DNA of 64,000 nt. Origin: Pseudovibrio ascidiaceicola. GTDB lineage: Bacteria; Pseudomonadota; Alphaproteobacteria; Rhizobiales; Stappiaceae. Positions 9,803 through 18,966 of this stretch are shown piece by piece (within the stretch, counting starts at the first letter, position 1; each line of letters begins with the position of its first letter). The position numbers were made by a program, and so were the translations under genes. Location: assembly GCF_900114245.1 (NCBI RefSeq), contig NZ_FOSK01000005.1, positions 332,993 to 396,992 of the forward strand, written 5' to 3'. Under the pieces are notes generated by a model. The model was not told the DNA's origin and did no database searches. It worked only from the letters and a program-made list of their open reading frames with translations.

Positions 9803-11329
9803 TTATTCAAAAGAAAGTTTATAAATCTCCTCAATCCTCTTTGTTTCTTCATCTGTCAGCGCAGCGAACTCTTTTACTTTAGCTCGGTGGGAGAGTTTTC
9901 CGTTATTTTGATTCAGGAATCGGAAGAGTAGGTCAGCAAGGCGGGCGGGCATGTCTATGACTTGGTTTAGCTCTTGCTGAAAGCGGTCGTGGTTTTGTAA
10001 GAAGCGGGCTTCTTCCGGTAAGTCGTGTTCAACCGTACGTTTTACACAGGCGTAGAGGAATTCTGCGTGGGCGGTGGCGTCAAAGAATCGGTAGAAGTCA
10101 GCTGTTTCGTTTGTCACGGTCAGGTTGCCATGAGCAGTGGGTTGCCAGTCAATCTTGCCAAGGAGGCGGGAGGAGTAGTCTTCCAGCACCTGTTTGTAAG
10201 TATCGATTCGCTCCAAAATGACGGAGGAGACCGGGAAGACGACGCCGGGTGGGTTAAAGCCGCGTTGTGCAAGTGCGTGGTGGATGAGGTAGCGATGCAA
10301 CCTTCCGTTGCCATCTTCAAATGGGTGCACATAAACAAAACCGAAGGCGAGAACAGCAGCAGCCAGAACTGGATCCAGATGCTTGGCGTAGTCTTGTGCA
10401 AAATCGATCATACCATTCATCAGACTTCTCAGGTCTTCCGGTTTAGCGCTGATATGGTCCGGTACTGGCATGCGGGTCTCGCGATCATGCATGCCGACAA
10501 AGCCACCTTCCTCTCGTAAACCCATATGTACGAAACGGTCATCGCCGATCACAACCCGCTGAAGGCGGAGAAACTCCTCAATACTCAGTGGTGTTTTTCC
10601 GGCGTCAGCAATGGCGCGGCCCCAACGTTGGATGCGGTCATGGGCAGGGCGCTCGCCTTCAATGGCAAAGCTGGATTTGCTGTCCTTGAGAAGCAGGAAG
10701 GCTGCTGTGCGGGCGAGCAAGTCTTTGGGGACCGATGCCGCAGCATCCATCGCTTTTTCATGCAGTTTGGCCTGCTGAAAAGCCTCCAGGTCTTTATTGC
10801 GAAAGATGAGAGGGCAGAATTGAGGTGTGCCCGGCAAGTTGTTGCGTACGCGGTGGCGCGGTGAAGGTGTTGAACTGCCGCCAAATTGCTTTGTTGTATC
10901 AAGCGCATCCACATACGCACCAGTTTCAACATCTGGTAAATTCAGTTGCTCACCCAAAAGCCATTCGTAGAGAAACCAGATGCGTCTTGTATAGCGACCG
11001 GTTGGGCGTAACTTTACCAACTCTTCGATAGGCTCTGGCCCACACGCAAGAAACAGGCGTTTCAATGCCGCAAGGTCCAACCCTTCGTTTTTTAGGGCAA
11101 AGGTGAGGTGACCTAGTAAATTTGGTTCTGGTGCATGACGAGGTGTGAAGATCCGCCAGCCGTCTTGCTCTATGATCTTGTGGCGGTCTCCAATGGCACA
11201 TAGAATATGCGGGATCGGCACTCTCAGGTCGTATGCATCAATAAGTGCTGAATAGCCTGCTGGAGTTGCGGGCACAGGAAGCCAGCGTTCGTGAAAAACT
11301 GTTACAGCCTGTGAAAAAGGCTTATTCAT
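9803..11329 (-). CDS. Fic-domain protein (predicted AMPylator)
   Basis: A 508-residue protein with the Fic core motif HPFEDGNGRLHR beginning at His335, complete for catalysis (general-base His, phosphate-binding GNGR). Fic enzymes mostly transfer AMP to a hydroxyl group of a target protein. A matching autoinhibitory motif, SFAIEG at 220-225 with Glu224, fits the (S/T)xxxE(G/N) pattern; its position ahead of the Fic core marks the intramolecular class in which the glutamate blocks ATP until displaced. The long N-terminal half (about 1-190) carries no domain I recognise, and the C-terminal part after 400 may be helical. It stands alone on its strand after hmgA, and no separate antitoxin gene is present, as expected for a self-inhibited Fic. 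The start region and leader hold a cluster of short repeats, which suggests autoregulation. Confidence 0.9.
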   Translation of the reverse strand: MNKPFSQAVTVFHERWLPVPATPAGYSALIDAYDLRVPIPHILCAIGDRHKIIEQDGWRIFTPRHAPEPNLLGHLTFALKNEGLDLAALKRLFLACGPEPIEELVKLRPTGRYTRRIWFLYEWLLGEQLNLPDVETGAYVDALDTTKQFGGSSTPSPRHRVRNNLPGTPQFCPLIFRNKDLEAFQQAKLHEKAMDAAASVPKDLLARTAAFLLLKDSKSSFAIEGERPAHDRIQRWGRAIADAGKTPLSIEEFLRLQRVVIGDDRFVHMGLREEGGFVGMHDRETRMPVPDHISAKPEDLRSLMNGMIDFAQDYAKHLDPVLAAAVLAFGFVYVHPFEDGNGRLHRYLIHHALAQRGFNPPGVVFPVSSVILERIDTYKQVLEDYSSRLLGKIDWQPTAHGNLTVTNETADFYRFFDATAHAEFLYACVKRTVEHDLPEEARFLQNHDRFQQELNQVIDMPARLADLLFRFLNQNNGKLSHRAKVKEFAALTDEETKRIEEIYKLSFE

Positions 11330-11441
11330 GCGCCGTCTCCATGAAAAACTGTCACGAAATATAGCGCAGTAAGCCCGTTCTGTGAATACCTGTCATTTTC
11401 AGCGTGAATCCTGAAAAGCTGACAGGATTCCTGAAAAAGCG
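11292..11441. repeat. Cluster of TGAAAA(A)xCTG repeats and an inverted repeat over the fic start
   Basis: Several related units occur within 150 bases: TGAAAAACTGTTACAG at 11292, TGAAAAACTGTCACG at 11342, CTGAAAAGCTGACAGG at 11411, and weaker copies at about 11312 and 11431. CCTGTCATTTTCAG (11389-11402) and CTGAAAAGCTGACAGG (11411-11426) form an imperfect inverted repeat around an 8-base spacer. The cluster spans the hmgA-fic gap and enters the first fic codons. There is no T-run, so an operator or mRNA structure is more likely than a simple terminator. Confidence 0.5.
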
Positions 11442-12806
11442 TTATTTCAGGCCAGCTGTGCCATCAAACTTACGCTCTAAACCTGACCAGCAATCCACAT
11501 AATCGTCTTGTAGTGGAGCCTCTTTGCCTGCAAATTCTGTGAGTTGTTGCGGAAAGCGCGTTTCGAACATAAAGCTCATGGTGTCTTGCAGTTTTACTGG
11601 GTCCCAGCCGTTGTGGGAGGCTTTCTCAAAAGCTTCCTGATCAGGACCATGGGGCAACATGCAGTTGTGGAGGCTGATGCCGCCGGGAACAAAGCCATGT
11701 GGTTTAGCATCGTACTGACCGTAAATATTGCCCATCAATTCTGACATGATGTTTTTATGGTACCACGGTGGGCGGAAGGTATCTTCCTGTGGCAGCCAGC
11801 GAGGTGGGAAAATCACGAAGTCGATGTTGGCCGTCCCTTCCTCCGCTGTGGGGGCTGTGAGGACGGTGAAGATTGATGGATCCGGGTGGTCGAAACTGAT
11901 GGCGCCTACGGGAGCGAAGTGGCGCAAGTCATATTTATAAGGGGCGTAGTTACCGTGCCATGCGACCACGTCCAGCGGTGAATGATCAATGGTCGTTCGG
12001 TGGAACTCACCGCACCACTTGATCGTCACATGACATGACCGTTCAATGTCTTCAAACTGTGCAATCGGTGTCTTGAAATCTCTTGGGTTTGCAAGGCAGT
12101 TAGCGCCGATTGGTCCACGGTTGGGCAGGGTGAACTTAGCGCCATAATTTTCGCAAATGAAGCCTCTCGCTTTGCCATCAGGCAAGCTCACCTTAAACAC
12201 CATGCCACGTGGTAAAATACAGATTTCCAGCGGTTCAAGATCAATCACACCAAACTCGGTTGCGATCTTCAATCGCCCGACCTGAGGCACAATCAGCAGC
12301 TCTCCGTCGGCGCTGTAGAAGTACTCGTCCTCCATATCTGTATTGGCCAGATACACATGCGCGGCCATGCCCATTTGCAGGCCCACATCTCCGGCTGTTG
12401 TCATGGTGTGGATGCCGTCAATGAAGGTGAGGTTTTGGTCCTTAGGGAAAGGTGTTGGATCCCACCGGTACTGACCGAGTGAAACGATATCCGGGATTTT
12501 GTTGGGTGCGGTTTTCCAATAGGGATGGTTGGTTTTCTGCAGGCGCCCCAGATGCTTAACTGATGGGCGAATGCGGTAGAGCCAGGATCGTTCGAGCGTT
12601 GTGTGAGGTGCTGTGAAGGGAGAGCCAGACAGCTGTTCAGCATACAATCCGTATTCAACGCGCTGGGGGGAGTTGCGCCCTTGAGGTAGCGCGTCTTTTA
12701 GGGCCTCGGTTTCAAAATCATTTCCGAACCCAGCCATATATCCTGGCAGAGTTCCATAGCGACTGTCGTGAGTGTTAGCCGGGTTTTGATCCGTCGGATT
12801 TTCCAT
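11442..12806 (-). CDS. hmgA: Homogentisate 1,2-dioxygenase
   Basis: The 454-residue product matches homogentisate 1,2-dioxygenase over its full length. This cytosolic Fe(II) enzyme opens the ring of homogentisate to maleylacetoacetate in tyrosine and phenylalanine catabolism. Landmarks are the N-terminal [17 protein letters not shown], the [12 protein letters not shown] segment with iron-ligand His and Glu, and [12 protein letters not shown] with the third ligand. Loss of this enzyme commonly causes brown pyomelanin. The usual partners (maleylacetoacetate isomerase, fumarylacetoacetase) are not adjacent, so the gene is a single-gene unit here. The ATG start is followed by a long hydrophilic stretch, normal for the family. 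Confidence 0.97.
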   Translation of the reverse strand: MENPTDQNPANTHDSRYGTLPGYMAGFGNDFETEALKDALPQGRNSPQRVEYGLYAEQLSGSPFTAPHTTLERSWLYRIRPSVKHLGRLQKTNHPYWKTAPNKIPDIVSLGQYRWDPTPFPKDQNLTFIDGIHTMTTAGDVGLQMGMAAHVYLANTDMEDEYFYSADGELLIVPQVGRLKIATEFGVIDLEPLEICILPRGMVFKVSLPDGKARGFICENYGAKFTLPNRGPIGANCLANPRDFKTPIAQFEDIERSCHVTIKWCGEFHRTTIDHSPLDVVAWHGNYAPYKYDLRHFAPVGAISFDHPDPSIFTVLTAPTAEEGTANIDFVIFPPRWLPQEDTFRPPWYHKNIMSELMGNIYGQYDAKPHGFVPGGISLHNCMLPHGPDQEAFEKASHNGWDPVKLQDTMSFMFETRFPQQLTEFAGKEAPLQDDYVDCWSGLERKFDGTAGLK

Positions 12807-13815
12807 GTTTCACTCCAAGACATCACCAGCGAGGTTTAACGAAGGCTGATGCCGCTATATCTCCAGACCCAGTTGGGTGAAGGCATCAGACCATAGAACC
12901 GGATGAGCGCAATCAACGCGATCTGAGGGAGGTAATTCATCTCCTGAAAAATACGTGACGATAATGGCAGGGCTATGAGCCTTTACTGATTTACCTGCTA
13001 ACAATCCTGACCCTTCAAACTGCGGCACCCATGATCCGTGGATTGGCTAATTCTTCAGTGGAAGTAGGGTGATAGCCAGCAACCGGGCGGCTTGTCTGAT
13101 GGAGTTGACCGCAAGATGTCATTTACCGCGTAAGGAGCAGGTGCGCCTTTTATCGCCTGCTTCTATGCGGAGTGTGTGTCTCTTGCAGCTGGATTGGCTT
13201 CGGCTTTTTGGAGATCAGGGTTTCCCGGTTGTTTCAGATAAAGGAGGCCATGCTTCCGTTTAGGTCCGTTTTCAGGTTGAGTTGGGCGCGTAAAAGCGAT
13301 GGTGAGTGGGGGCTTGTCATCGCGGTTGTCAGCCTGAAAGCGGACCTTCCACCCCTCATAGCTTTCAGGCGGTGGCGGTACTTCTTGCCAAAGTGAATTG
13401 CAGCGACTCATGTGAAAATGACGCTGCTTCAGGTCTGTCTATATTCAATCTTCTTTTCATCATTTCTGAGCTGACCCTCGGTCCAAAAGACTGGCAACTG
13501 GGGCAGCCTGTTTTAGGTGCGGATGGTGTTCGCTCGATAAAATGAAAAGTTGAAACCTTTCTAATTAAGATCAAGTTGAGTAGCTAATATTATCAAGAAT
13601 ACGCGTCAGATTCTGTTGCCAGTTAGCCGGAATGTACATTTATCCAAATTTTATGCATGAGAAATTTGGATTGCTGAAAACAGCTATAATGCCTTATAAA
13701 ATATGCTAATTCGACGTAGCAGACATTGGCGCCTCATCAAAAATACGTAAATTTTTCTAGACATCTCTCATGAAATCTACCTAAGTTGACAACGTTTCAT
13801 ATTTGGGAGCTTGTT
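12807..13815. other. 1 kb intergenic region between hmgA and the sugar ABC operon
   Basis: No convincing gene. A minus-strand frame of 82 codons (13163-13411, beginning MSRCNSLWQEVPPP) has protein-like composition but no good ribosome binding site and no family I recognise; it could be a small protein or a remnant. The right half (13560-13800) is AT-rich and holds a 10-base inverted repeat (13642-13671) and, next to the first gene, TTGACAACGTTTCA with an AACGTT core (13786-13799) that resembles half-conserved LacI-type operators. Confidence 0.5.
13642..13671. promoter_or_regulatory. Perfect 10-base inverted repeat upstream of the sugar operon
   Basis: ATCCAAATTT and AAATTTGGAT face each other across a 10-base spacer (TATGCATGAG). 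It lies about 145 bases before the binding-protein start. It could be an operator or a weak AT-rich hairpin; the site lacks the central CG expected of a LacI-family operator, so the operon's own LacI protein is not the obvious ligand. Confidence 0.4.
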
Positions 13816-15087
13816 ATGAAAATATTGAATTCGGCATCCGCCCTGGCGATTGCCGCTATAACATTTGCGGGGGGGACCGCATTTGCAGCTGAAAAAGAGC
13901 TGGTGATCTTCAACTGGTTGGGTGGTTCGGAGCGTGATCTGATCATCGCACTGGAAGAGGGTTTCACAGCCAAATATCCAGACTATGAGATCAAGGACAT
14001 CAACCCGGCTGCGGGTGGGGATGATCCGCGGTCCGGCATTCGTTCAGCGATGTTGTCTGGTGAAGAGTTTGATCTGTTGCTCAACACATGGCCTTCCTTC
14101 GAGAAAGAACTGGTTGCTGCAGACCTGATCAGCCCAATTGATGCTGCATGGGAGCAGTACGGTTGGTCATCTGCGTTGAATGACAGTTGGCGCAATCTGG
14201 CGAAGCATGATGGCAAAACCTATGGTGCCTACTTCATCGCGGGCAATCGCTCTGGTGTTTGGTACCGTCCAGATACGCTTGCAAAAGCTGGTATCGCGGG
14301 TGAACCTACTCAGTGGAAAGATTTCCTCAGTTCCTTCAGTGCCCTGAAAGAAATCGGCATGCTGCCTGTTTCCATTGGTGCGAGAAGCTGGGCGCAGACC
14401 GAATGGTTTGAAAACGCGCTTCTGCGCACGGCTGGCACTGCATTTGCGAAAGAGCTGTCTGAGCACAAGGTGCCTTGGACCGATGACCGGGTGAAGGAAA
14501 CCTTCCGCAATCTTCGTGACATGCTGGAAGCGGACTGCTGTGCAGAACCGGGTGCGATGCTCAGCTCTCACTGGACAGATGCTGCGGATGCCGTGCTGAA
14601 AAACAAAAAGGCAGGCTTCATGCTGATTGGCTCTTGGGCAAACCAGCGCGCCAAGAATGAGTATGGGCTGACGCCGATCAAAGACTATTCATACATGCAG
14701 TTCCCGGTGATCAAGCCGGAATACGGCAATGCGATGAGTGTCGATGGCAAGAACTTCCTTGTGATGAAGCAAGCGAAGAACCCGGAAGGGGCAGAACTGT
14801 TTATCGACTTCGTTCTGAGCAAGGAAGGCTCCGCAATCATCGCGGCGCAGAACCTTGCAACCCCGAGTGCAAATGTGGATCCCTCGTCCTATGATCCGAT
14901 TGTGCGGAAATACGCTCAGATTTTGCCGCTCGTCGATGTTTTCTTTGTTCTTGATGACCTTTTGCCAGCTGAGTTGAGCGGTGAATTCCGTATTGGCTTG
15001 CAAAAGTTCCTTCGCGACCCAAGCGATGCGAGCATTGACAGTGTCACAGCAGCACTCGAAGCAAAAGCGAGTGAGCTTTATCAATGA
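13816..15087 (+). CDS. ABC sugar transporter, periplasmic substrate-binding protein
   Basis: A 423-residue extracellular solute-binding protein of the CUT1 sugar transporter group. The mature part starts with KELVIFNWLGGSE and contains the family's typical NGMSVDGKNF-like segment and a C-terminal helical lobe. The N-terminus (MKILNSASALAIAAITFAGG, then TAFA-AE) is a Sec signal peptide, placing it in the periplasm. ATG at 13816 was chosen because GGGAG sits 6-10 bases upstream; a longer frame from 13786 would add ten residues before the signal peptide. Its stop overlaps the next start (ATGA). The ligand is probably a mono- or oligosaccharide, since the operon also encodes a glycoside hydrolase; its identity cannot be told from sequence. 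Confidence 0.93.
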   Translation: MKILNSASALAIAAITFAGGTAFAAEKELVIFNWLGGSERDLIIALEEGFTAKYPDYEIKDINPAAGGDDPRSGIRSAMLSGEEFDLLLNTWPSFEKELVAADLISPIDAAWEQYGWSSALNDSWRNLAKHDGKTYGAYFIAGNRSGVWYRPDTLAKAGIAGEPTQWKDFLSSFSALKEIGMLPVSIGARSWAQTEWFENALLRTAGTAFAKELSEHKVPWTDDRVKETFRNLRDMLEADCCAEPGAMLSSHWTDAADAVLKNKKAGFMLIGSWANQRAKNEYGLTPIKDYSYMQFPVIKPEYGNAMSVDGKNFLVMKQAKNPEGAELFIDFVLSKEGSAIIAAQNLATPSANVDPSSYDPIVRKYAQILPLVDVFFVLDDLLPAELSGEFRIGLQKFLRDPSDASIDSVTAALEAKASELYQ

Positions 15088-16037
15088 GCGTACAACATGG
15101 GTCTATTTTAACCTCCCAGACCCAGGCGGGGCCCTTTGCGGGCCTCGCCAACCGGCTCTTCGGAGGTAACCTGCGCCGCGCTGACTGGATTGCATTTGCC
15201 CTGTTGGCGCCAACATTGATCTTCTTCAGTATCGGCGTGCTCTATCCGCTTTTCGAGACTATCCGTGTGAGTTTTCTTGACTGGACCGGATTGAGCCAGC
15301 CGAAACCTGCGGGTTTTTCTAACTATACCAAGCTGTTCAGGGATGCGAACTTTTGGAATGCCTTGCGGGTGACGCTCACCTGGACGCTGGCGTGCACAGG
15401 CATCTCCGTTGCTATCGGCTGGAGTGTTGCGTTGATTTCCGGTCTGGCTCCCAAGCAGACTGCGCCGTTCCGTGTGGCAATCTTTGCAGCCTATGGCATT
15501 TCAGAGACCGCTAGTGGCTTGATGTGGTTGGGTATTTTGCAGCCGGACTTTGGCCTCCTCAACGGCATTCTACGTCTTGTCGGGCTGGAAGGCTGGGCCT
15601 CGCCGTGGCTGGGGGAACCGTCCACCGCGATCTGGGGCGTTGTTGCTGCCTATGTGTGGACGCAAGCTGGTCTGCCATTGCTCACCTGTTACGCGGCTAT
15701 TCAGGCGATCCCGAAAAGCCAGCTTGAAGCGGCTCATATGGATGGTGCCTCTCACTTCCAGATCCTGCGGTACATCATGGCGCCTCTTAGCCTTCCTGGT
15801 GTGCGCATTGCGATTTTCATCAACCTGCTCAACAGCCTCAAGGCGTTTGATATGATCCATATTTTGACTGCTGGAGGTCCGATTAGAGCAACGGAAACAG
15901 TGGGTTACTTTATGTATCAGGAGTCCGTCATCTACTTTAAGCAGGGCTATGGCGCTGCAAGTACGGTGGTGCTTCTGCTTGCGGTTATCGTCTGTTCCAT
16001 CCCACTCATTCTGGACAAGGCATCGGAGAGCAAATGA
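15084..16037 (+). CDS. ABC sugar transporter permease (MalF/UgpA type)
   Basis: A 317-residue inner-membrane permease with about six membrane helices. The first follows a basic segment (RRADWIAFALLAPTLIFF). The cytoplasmic coupling loop is visible as EAAHMDGASHFQILRYIMAPLS (EAAxxDG type), which docks on the ATPase. It overlaps the binding-protein gene by four bases and the second permease gene by four, so the three are translationally coupled. It forms the channel as a heterodimer with the next gene product. Confidence 0.95.
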   Translation: MSVQHGSILTSQTQAGPFAGLANRLFGGNLRRADWIAFALLAPTLIFFSIGVLYPLFETIRVSFLDWTGLSQPKPAGFSNYTKLFRDANFWNALRVTLTWTLACTGISVAIGWSVALISGLAPKQTAPFRVAIFAAYGISETASGLMWLGILQPDFGLLNGILRLVGLEGWASPWLGEPSTAIWGVVAAYVWTQAGLPLLTCYAAIQAIPKSQLEAAHMDGASHFQILRYIMAPLSLPGVRIAIFINLLNSLKAFDMIHILTAGGPIRATETVGYFMYQESVIYFKQGYGAASTVVLLLAVIVCSIPLILDKASESK

Positions 16038-16855
16038 TCACTCAAACTCCAAAATGGCCTGTGTATGTGCTGGGGTCCGTGGCGCTTGTCTGGATCATTC
16101 CGCTGGTTGGCATCATCGCCATGTCCATTCGCCCCGAAGGGGAAATCACCAGCGGATGGTGGACGATCGAGCCGTTTACGTTCACGCTAGATGCCTGGCG
16201 TGAGGTTTGGGTCAACTACCCGATTGGCCGTGCGTTTCTCAATTCTCTGGCTGTGGCCAGCTTCGCAACCGTCCTTCCAGTTCTGTTTGCACCAGCTGCA
16301 GCCTATGCATTTCACTACCTCAAGTTCCCGTTTCGCCGGATCTTGCTGCTCATCCTTGTGAATGCATTTGTTGTTCCAAATCAGGTAGTTATCATCCCGC
16401 TTTTCAAGCTATGGCGAGAGACTGGGCTCATTGACACCTACTGGTCTGTGGTCATTCCGTTTGTTGGACTGTCGTTTGCCTGGGCTGTTTTGCTGGTCAA
16501 AAACTTCCTCTCCAACTTCCCGCGGTCGCTGATTGATGCGGCGCAGGTGGATGGATGCGGGCACTTACGGACCTACTTTTTTATCGTGCTACCAAACACG
16601 ATTACGGCGATGGCGGCAGTTGGCATCCTGCAGTTTATGTGGACGTGGAATTCCCTTCTGCTGCCAATGTTGTTCCTGCGGGAAAATGCAACGCTGCCGG
16701 TGATGCTCTCCACGATCTCCGGCGCCTATGAGCCCAACTGGGATCAGCGTGCTGTTGCGACCATCATCACCTCCATCCTTCCACTCGTTATCTTCTTGTT
16801 CTTCCAGAAGTATTTCTCCGCTGATGGCAAAAATAACAGCGGTTCCAAGGGCTAA
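16034..16855 (+). CDS. ABC sugar transporter permease (MalG/UgpE type)
   Basis: A 273-residue inner-membrane permease with six predicted helices beginning PVYVLGSVALVWIIPLVG. The coupling motif appears as DAAQVDGCGHLRTYFFIVLP. This is the MalG-like partner of the preceding permease. Its ATG lies in the previous gene's stop (ATGA), and the glycoside hydrolase gene follows after three bases. Length and topology are typical of the CUT1 family. Confidence 0.95.
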   Translation: MITQTPKWPVYVLGSVALVWIIPLVGIIAMSIRPEGEITSGWWTIEPFTFTLDAWREVWVNYPIGRAFLNSLAVASFATVLPVLFAPAAAYAFHYLKFPFRRILLLILVNAFVVPNQVVIIPLFKLWRETGLIDTYWSVVIPFVGLSFAWAVLLVKNFLSNFPRSLIDAAQVDGCGHLRTYFFIVLPNTITAMAAVGILQFMWTWNSLLLPMLFLRENATLPVMLSTISGAYEPNWDQRAVATIITSILPLVIFLFFQKYFSADGKNNSGSKG

Positions 16856-16858
16856 ATC

Positions 16859-18955
16859 ATGTGCCATAAAAAAGAAGTAAAAGACTTCCGATACCGCCAG
16901 ATTCATCTGGATTTTCATAGTTCCGAACATATTCCGGGGATTGGGTCCAAGTTTGATCCGGCGCAGTTTGTTGAAACACTGAAGCATGGCGAGGTGGACT
17001 CCGTCACGCTGTTCGCACGCTGTCATCACGGCTGGAGTTATTACCCCACCAACGTGGGCAAGCCGCATCCAGAGCTGCAGAACCCGGACCTGCTGGGGGA
17101 CATGATCACAGCCTGTCATGAGGCCGACATTGCGACCCCGATTTACCTGACAGTTCAATGGGATGAGCTGACAGCGCGGGAGCATCCAGAATGGCGTGTG
17201 ATGCAGTCGCAAAACACAGCTGCCAATTATCCGGGCACAGAGCCGTCCGCGATGAACCAACTTACGCCCACCTGGCACACCATCTGTCTGAACCATGAAG
17301 GCGCAATCCAGCGACAGATCGACATCGCTCTGGAAGTTTGCGCTCGTTATAATCCGCCTGCGTTGTTTATGGACATCCTCGCCTCCTGGGAATGTACCTG
17401 CAACGCCTGCCTTTCCTCAATGAAATCAGAAGGTTTGGACCCGCTGAAGACGGACGATCGTAAGAGCAACGATAAACGCGTTCTTTTGCGTTTTTTTGAA
17501 AGGTTTTCGCAAGCCGTCAACGGCGAGTTCCCAGATACACGAATTTTCTTCAACTCTGGCCACATCTACAAAGGACAGGATGAGCGCTACCAATATTACG
17601 GTCATCTGGAGCTGGAGAGCCTGCCGACCGGTGGCTGGGGTTATGACCATTTTCCCGTCTCAGCACGGTACGCTGATACATTGAACCTGCCGTTCCTTGG
17701 TATGACGGGACGGTTTCATACGCACTGGGGTGAGTTCGGCGGCTTCAAGCGCGCTGATGCATTGTCCTATGAGTGCTGCCTGATGGTGTCTCTGGGGGCG
17801 CGCTGTTCTATCGGCGACCAGTTACACCCGAACGGGCATATGGACTTTGCCACGTACGATCTGATCCGCCCGGCTTATTCCCGCGTCAAAGCACTGGAAC
17901 CATATGCCAGCAACGCGACCTATCAGCGCGAAGTGGCGATCCTTTCTGTCGAGGCGCAGGTTTCCCAGCTCGGCAGCCACCTTGGGCACCGCAGCGAGCC
18001 GAGCGATTCCGCCTCTGCCCGTATGCTGTTGGAAATGCAGATCCCGTTTGATCTCATCTCCTCGTCCAGCAGCTTTGATGACTACAAACTGATTATTTTG
18101 CCGGACAGCATTCGCCTGAGTGATGATCTTGCGGCTCGCCTGAAAGCGTTTACGGACGCGGGTGGTGCCATTCTGGCGACTGGCGAGTCCGGCCTTGATG
18201 TTGAGGGCAAGCGATACCTCCTCGACATCGGAGCAGAACTGTCTGACACACCAATGGAGTACGACCCGAGCTATCTGTCCTGTCGGGGAAAGCTGGACGA
18301 GGATCTGGTCGATGCTTCTGTTGTTATGTACGAGAAGGGGGCACTCTTACGCGCAACAGATGGTGATGTGCTGGCTGATGTTCGTCCATCCTATTTCAAC
18401 CGCACATGGGACAAGTTCTGCTCGCATCTTCACACGCCGGAAGACCCGGATGCAGCGCCGCTTGGTCCGGCAATACTGCAGAAGGGCAATGTGGCGTATG
18501 TGGCTTATCCGTTGTTCCGCCTTTACGGCACAACGGGCCAGACGCTTTACAAGTATCTGGTGCGCGGCCTCATCAACCGCCTGATGCCAAGCCAGCTGAT
18601 CGGCACAGAGCTGCCATCGGCAACGCGTATGTCATTGATGAAGCAGGCCGATGAGCAACGGCAGGTGCTGCATGTACTTTATGCACCAACCCAGCTGCGC
18701 GGCAGCGGTGTGCCGTACAATGATGGTCAGACCCGCGCGGTTGAGATCATCGAGGATGCACCAGAGCTTAGAGAAGCAAAGGCCTGGGTGCGTATGGACG
18801 AAGAGCCAACGGACGTGACCTGCGCTTATTCGGGTAAAACACTGCCATGGCAGTATGACAGCCTCGACAAAAAGCTGCACATCGTCTTTCCTAGCCTCCA
18901 TATCCATGGGGCCGCCGTCATCTCACAGGCAGATGACGCAGTGGCTGCGGAATAA
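16859..18955 (+). CDS. Glycoside hydrolase-like protein (GHL6 barrel plus beta-galactosidase-type trimerisation domain)
   Basis: A 698-residue protein without a signal peptide, so probably cytosolic and acting on the imported sugar. The N-terminal half (about 10-350, starting RYRQIHLDFHSSEHIPG) looks like the hypothetical glycosyl hydrolase 6 TIM-barrel group. The part from about 360 to 560 looks like the Rossmann-like beta-galactosidase trimerisation domain (YKLIILPDSIRLSDDLAARL, GGAILATGESG), followed by a beta-rich tail. An acidic candidate is in FMDILASWECTC. The reaction is unknown; fucosidase-, galactosidase- or mannosidase-like activities are possible. It starts three bases after the second permease and is clearly co-transcribed with the transporter. 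Confidence 0.8.
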   Translation: MCHKKEVKDFRYRQIHLDFHSSEHIPGIGSKFDPAQFVETLKHGEVDSVTLFARCHHGWSYYPTNVGKPHPELQNPDLLGDMITACHEADIATPIYLTVQWDELTAREHPEWRVMQSQNTAANYPGTEPSAMNQLTPTWHTICLNHEGAIQRQIDIALEVCARYNPPALFMDILASWECTCNACLSSMKSEGLDPLKTDDRKSNDKRVLLRFFERFSQAVNGEFPDTRIFFNSGHIYKGQDERYQYYGHLELESLPTGGWGYDHFPVSARYADTLNLPFLGMTGRFHTHWGEFGGFKRADALSYECCLMVSLGARCSIGDQLHPNGHMDFATYDLIRPAYSRVKALEPYASNATYQREVAILSVEAQVSQLGSHLGHRSEPSDSASARMLLEMQIPFDLISSSSSFDDYKLIILPDSIRLSDDLAARLKAFTDAGGAILATGESGLDVEGKRYLLDIGAELSDTPMEYDPSYLSCRGKLDEDLVDASVVMYEKGALLRATDGDVLADVRPSYFNRTWDKFCSHLHTPEDPDAAPLGPAILQKGNVAYVAYPLFRLYGTTGQTLYKYLVRGLINRLMPSQLIGTELPSATRMSLMKQADEQRQVLHVLYAPTQLRGSGVPYNDGQTRAVEIIEDAPELREAKAWVRMDEEPTDVTCAYSGKTLPWQYDSLDKKLHIVFPSLHIHGAAVISQADDAVAAE

Positions 18956-18966
18956 AGGGCAGTGCA

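Noticed and set aside
13786..13799. TTGACA as the -35 of the sugar operon
   Set aside because: It is only 25-30 bases before the start codon and has no -10 at 17 bases that would leave room for a leader; treated as a possible weak operator core only.
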